Assembly (NCBI GenBank): GCA_949357655.1
Contig: CASHTG010000003.1
Coordinates: 310,001-374,000, forward strand
Reading direction: 5' to 3'
DNA length: 64,000 bases
Origin: Parascedosporium putredinis
Taxonomy: Eukaryota > Ascomycota > Sordariomycetes > Microascales > Microascaceae
This document shows, in pieces, positions 60,797 to 64,000 of the stretch (position 1 is its first letter; the number at the start of each line of letters is the position of its first letter). The notes beneath the pieces were generated by a model. It was not told where the DNA came from and made no database searches. It worked only from the letters and a program-made list of their open reading frames with translations. The position numbers were made by a program, and so were the translations under genes.

Positions 60797-62040
60797 ATGA
60801 AGGCCAAAGCCTACCTCGTCTCCCTCGTCACCCTCCTCTCCACCCTCACCCTCGGCGAAAACCCAGCACCCCCTCCACTCCTCCAGCCGCTGGATCCTCG
60901 ACGCCCACGGCGCCCGCGTCAAGCTCCGCTGCATCAACTGGGCCGGCCACATGGAAGCCAACATCCCCGAGGGCCTGCACAAGCAGCCCATCCCCTACCT
61001 CGCCGACTGGATCGCCTCCGCCGGCTTCAACTGCGTGCGCCTCACCTACTCCACCGACATGGCCCTCGCCCCGAATCTCCGCGTCCGGGACTCCTTCCGC
61101 GCCGCCGCCGCCGAGACCAAGGTCCCCGAAAACGCCATGCTCGCCCTCTACGACGCCGCCGTCGCCGCGAACCCTTTCTCGCCTCCGCCACCGTCGCCGA
61201 CGTCTTTGCCCGCGTCATCGACGAGCTCTGGCTGCGCGGCGTCATGACCGTCCTCGACAACCACGTCAGCAAGGCGAGCTGGTGCTGCAACCTCGACGAC
61301 GGTAACGGCTGGTGGTCCGACGCCCCCATCTACCTGGCCGCCAATAGCCGCTACTTCGACTCCGCCAAGTGGATGGACGGCCTCAAGGCCATGGCCGCGT
61401 GGTCGAGGAACCGGCCCGGCGTCGTCGGCATGTCCCTCCGCAACGAGCTCCGCGCCACGTGGACCCAGATCCTCTTCGCCAGCGGCACCTGGTACTCCAA
61501 GATGACGGCCGCCGCCCGTCTCGTTCATGAGACGAACCCGGACCTGCTCGTCGTCGTCGGTGGCCTCAATGGCGGCACCGACCTTTCCCCTTGCGCACGC
61601 GCAACATGGACACGGCGTCCTTCCGCGACAAGCTCGTGTGGGAGACCCACGACTACTCCTTTACCGTCACCACCCCCGAGACCGGCAACTGCGATATTAC
61701 CAAGACCAACTACGGTCTCTTTTTCGGCTTCGTGCTCGAGCAGGGCAAGTCTTACACCGGGCCCCTTTGGCTGTCTGAGTTTGGCGTCAACATGCAAGGC
61801 GGGCCCAACTCCGGCCTCAGCGACGCCGATTTCACCTACCTCACCTGCCTCGTCAGCTACATGGAGTCCAACGACGCCGATTGGTCTCTCTGGGCTATAC
61901 AAGGCTCTTACTACGTTAGAGATGGCGTGCTCGATCAAGAGGAGACATGGGGCGCCTTGGACAGGGACTGGAAGGACTGGAGGAACAAAAACTTCAAGGG
62001 CTTGCTTGGCAAGATGTGGACGATGACGCAGAGGCCGTGA
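60797..62040 (+). CDS. Secreted glycoside hydrolase family 5 (cellulase-like) enzyme
   Basis: About 415 aa, no intron seen. The N-terminus has a short basic start and a hydrophobic core (AYLVSLVTLLSTLTLG), a likely signal peptide. The (beta/alpha)8 fold is marked by SSRWILDAHGARVKLRCINWAGHMEAN, FNCVRLTYSTDMAL, GVMTVLDNHVSKASWCC..GNGWW, VVGMSLRNELR (acid/base glutamate), KLVWETHDYSF and GPLWLSEFGVN (nucleophile glutamate). GH5 enzymes cleave beta-1,4-glucans and related glycans. The usual NEP is NEL here. No carbohydrate-binding module or linker is present. Frame breaks: about 60862 (two bases of a G run), 61174 and 61589. The stop at 62038-62040 follows MWTMTQRP. Substrate cannot be told from sequence; the CC..DGNGWW pattern is shared by a GH5 group in fungi and plants. 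Confidence 0.85.
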
Positions 62041-62565
62041 GACCACTACTATGTAATGATGTAATTATAATGTCTGAGTGCGCAGGCTCACGAATTGACG
62101 ATGCCAAAGAATTTCATCACCGTGATTGTCAAAAGCAATGGATGACAACGGCGGCGAATGTGCCATATGGTTTTAAACATATAATTCATCGTGTACCATC
62201 CCAGACGCCAAGCTTTTCCCGTAAAATGTAGGGCGAAGAAGGGGAAAAAGACTACTAGAAGCCAGAGAGGCGACGAAGTAAGCATGGGCGGTCACCCAGG
62301 GGAACGGACAAAAGGAAGAGATGGAAAAAATTGGAGAAAGAGACGAAGAGTTTCGACCATCCATCCGGCCGCCTCAACAAACCAAAGCCCGTACGTTTCC
62401 ATGACTCCGCCATCCAACTTCTTACACCAAGAAAGATATAAACGCCTGACAGGGACGACTAAAGGCATGCTCATGTTTACATATTGTCCCTCGATCCCAC
62501 ATGATACATAAAAGGGCGGGCTTTCCGGAATACCCACCCGACAAAAGAAAGGCTCCGTGCCTCGG
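62041..62565. other. Convergent 3' region, GH5 and Mediator-like gene
   Basis: 525 bp between facing stop codons. Nothing recognisable. Confidence 0.6.
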
Positions 62566-63922
62566 CTAGTTGAAGTCCGCCAGGTCCCCCATGCTTCCGT
62601 CCCCGGATCCGAAAAATAGATCGTCAATGTAACTAGTGCTTCCGCCTCCCTGACCAAGAGCAAAATCGAGGTCCATGGATTCCGTGGTGGCGCTGCCGAG
62701 ATCGTAAATGTCGTCGTGGTTGAGCGGGGAGGCTGGTTCTTGGGGTTCGAGGGACCCGGCATGCTGTCGATGGACATCGACGCTGTTGGTGCCGGGCCTG
62801 ACTGCGCACCCGTGGGGACGGGGGCATCGAAGAAACTGTCCAAGTCGATGGTGTCGATGTTTCCGCCCATGTCCAGCGACATGCTATGCCCTGGCGTGTG
62901 GTTCGCGGGGTCGCTACCCTGCGCGACCGTAAATTCCATATCCGTAAAATTTGTCCCTCCTGCCATGCTGGGCGGCAGCCCGAATTGACTAGTATCCATA
63001 ACCGACATGGGGGCAGGAGGGGCGGTTGGAGCAGGAGGGGCTGGCGTCATGGCCGCGGCCGGTACAGGCGGGACCGGGACCGGAGTCTGAACCGAACTTG
63101 GAGCTTGAGTCTGCGCTGTGGGAATAACGGGGATGGGGATGGGAGTGGACGATTTGATGGCCGGTGATCTCTTCGCTTCGCCTTTGCCCCCATTAGCGAG
63201 GGTGGATGCCTTGGTCTTGGGCGTCGCCGACGAAGCCTTGGCCTCCTTCTTGATGACGACGGGAGAGGTCACGGATTGGGCGGGGCTTGGGGCGGGGATG
63301 TCGATGCCCATGTCTGGGATGGGAGCAACAGGACGGCTCGCAGCCATGTTCTGCGCCGCCGCATTCCTCATCTGCTGCTGTTGCTGTTGGATCTGCTTCT
63401 GCTGCATCTTAGGCGTCGGCGCCTTGGCAGCCTTGGGAATTGTGGGAATAGGGACAGGTGACTGAAAGACGGGCTTAGGGGTTTCATTTTTAATGGCTAC
63501 CGGGGACATGGAGGACGCCTTGGCTGCTCTAAGCTTCTCCAGGTCTCTTGTTAAAACGGACTTCGCGTGGACCTGCCTGGGGTGTTAGCCTAAACGAACG
63601 GAAAACTGCAACATAGCCCCTCAGGCGGCGATAGAGTGGGGACACGGACAATTTCATGTTCGACATCATCCAGGGCGCGATGGTAGATATCTACCGACTC
63701 TGTCATCCGGGTGGTCAAGATACTCCTGACTTGCTCAACATTGCGAGGTCCCTGGCTCTGAGCAGCCTTGAGAGCCTTGCCAGTTTGGATGAGCTATAGA
63801 GAACGTTAGCGTTTGCGTTTCTGTACTTGCTTGCGCGCAGCCGGGCGGGGGTCACCACTTACGATATCGTTGATCGTCTGTTGCAGGATATCGAGAGCCT
63901 GCTCCGGCTTTGAGTCGGCCAT
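62566..63922 (-). CDS. Coiled-coil, low-complexity nuclear protein, possibly a Mediator subunit (Med2/Med29-like)
   Basis: About 403 aa. The start at 63922 gives MADSKPEQALDILQQTINDI; the first intron is 63862-63794 and the second 63649-63573 (donor GTCCGT, branch GGCTAACAC). The spliced N-terminal 100 residues form amphipathic helices (LIQTGKALKAAQSQGPRNVEQVRSILTTR.. VEHEIVHAKSVLTRDLEKLRAAK). The rest is Pro/Ala/Gln-rich, with a poly-Gln patch and many PVPIP-type units. One lost base at about 62728 restores the end, which is acidic and aromatic (YIDDLFFGSGDGSMGDLADFN), like a transcriptional activation segment. A helical head, disordered middle and acidic aromatic tail are seen in fungal Mediator tail subunits such as Med2. 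I do not recognise it with certainty; a general transcription cofactor is the fair call. Confidence 0.5.
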
Positions 63923-64000
63923 AGTGGCGGTTGAGGGCGCCTTCAGCCAGGGAGACTATGGCCGGGGAAGGCGCGTGAAATGGCCGATAAATGCAAAGTA

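Noticed and set aside
1..64000. Genome-wide programmed frameshifting as the cause of the broken frames
   Set aside because: Sites have no common slippery heptamer or stop-codon context, occur several times per gene including catalytic blocks, and sit in ordinary homopolymers. Base-calling loss is far simpler.

Overview
The window is nuclear DNA of a filamentous ascomycete (Pezizomycotina), most likely a Sordariomycete. The evidence is short spliceosomal introns of about 50-140 bp (one of 251 bp) with GTAAGT-like donors and a CTAAC/CTAAT branch site close to the acceptor, pyrimidine-rich leaders, and a full set of single-copy housekeeping genes. I cannot name the species.

Layout from left to right: the 3' part of an Ark1/Prk1-type (NAK family) actin-regulating kinase (1-1797, +); a MAK11-like WD40 60S biogenesis factor (2468-4001, +); a 4.3 kb gene-free stretch; an INSIG homologue (8284-9581, +); a RING-LON protein (12607-14738, +); a mitochondrial-type PPR protein (18156-15961, -) that shares a 650 bp divergent promoter with POL1, DNA polymerase alpha catalytic subunit (18809-23491, +); an APH/choline-kinase-fold phosphotransferase (25588-24080, -); a two-PH-domain Opy1-like protein (28982-30312, +); the spliceosomal helicase Cwf11/Aquarius (31960-36830, +); an 11.6 kb stretch with no recognisable gene; eIF4G (48400-53417, +); THO complex subunit 1/Hpr1 with a guanylate-kinase-like C-terminal domain (58858-55668, -); a secreted GH5 cellulase-like enzyme (60797-62040, +); and a low-complexity coiled-coil nuclear protein, possibly a Mediator subunit (63922-62566, -).

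Every gene, however conserved, is broken by one or more shifts of the reading frame. I count about 50 by eye. Almost all look like a single missing base in a short run of C or G (a few in T or A), and a few look like two missing bases. After adding these bases and removing introns, every model with an assignable structure is a multiple of three and has a normal family length (for example POL1 about 1,457 aa, Cwf11 about 1,511 aa). The simplest reading is systematic homopolymer under-calling in the assembly, not pseudogenes. The CDS entries therefore give the span from true start to true stop and list the shift positions.

The genes do not form a cluster with a common pathway. They are a mixed housekeeping segment: replication, splicing, mRNA export, translation initiation, ribosome assembly, sterol control. 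The most interesting points are the guanylate-kinase-like domain without a P-loop in the THO1 protein, a cluster of MCB (ACGCGN) sites upstream of POL1, and the large gene-free interval before eIF4G with long homopurine and homopolymer tracts.
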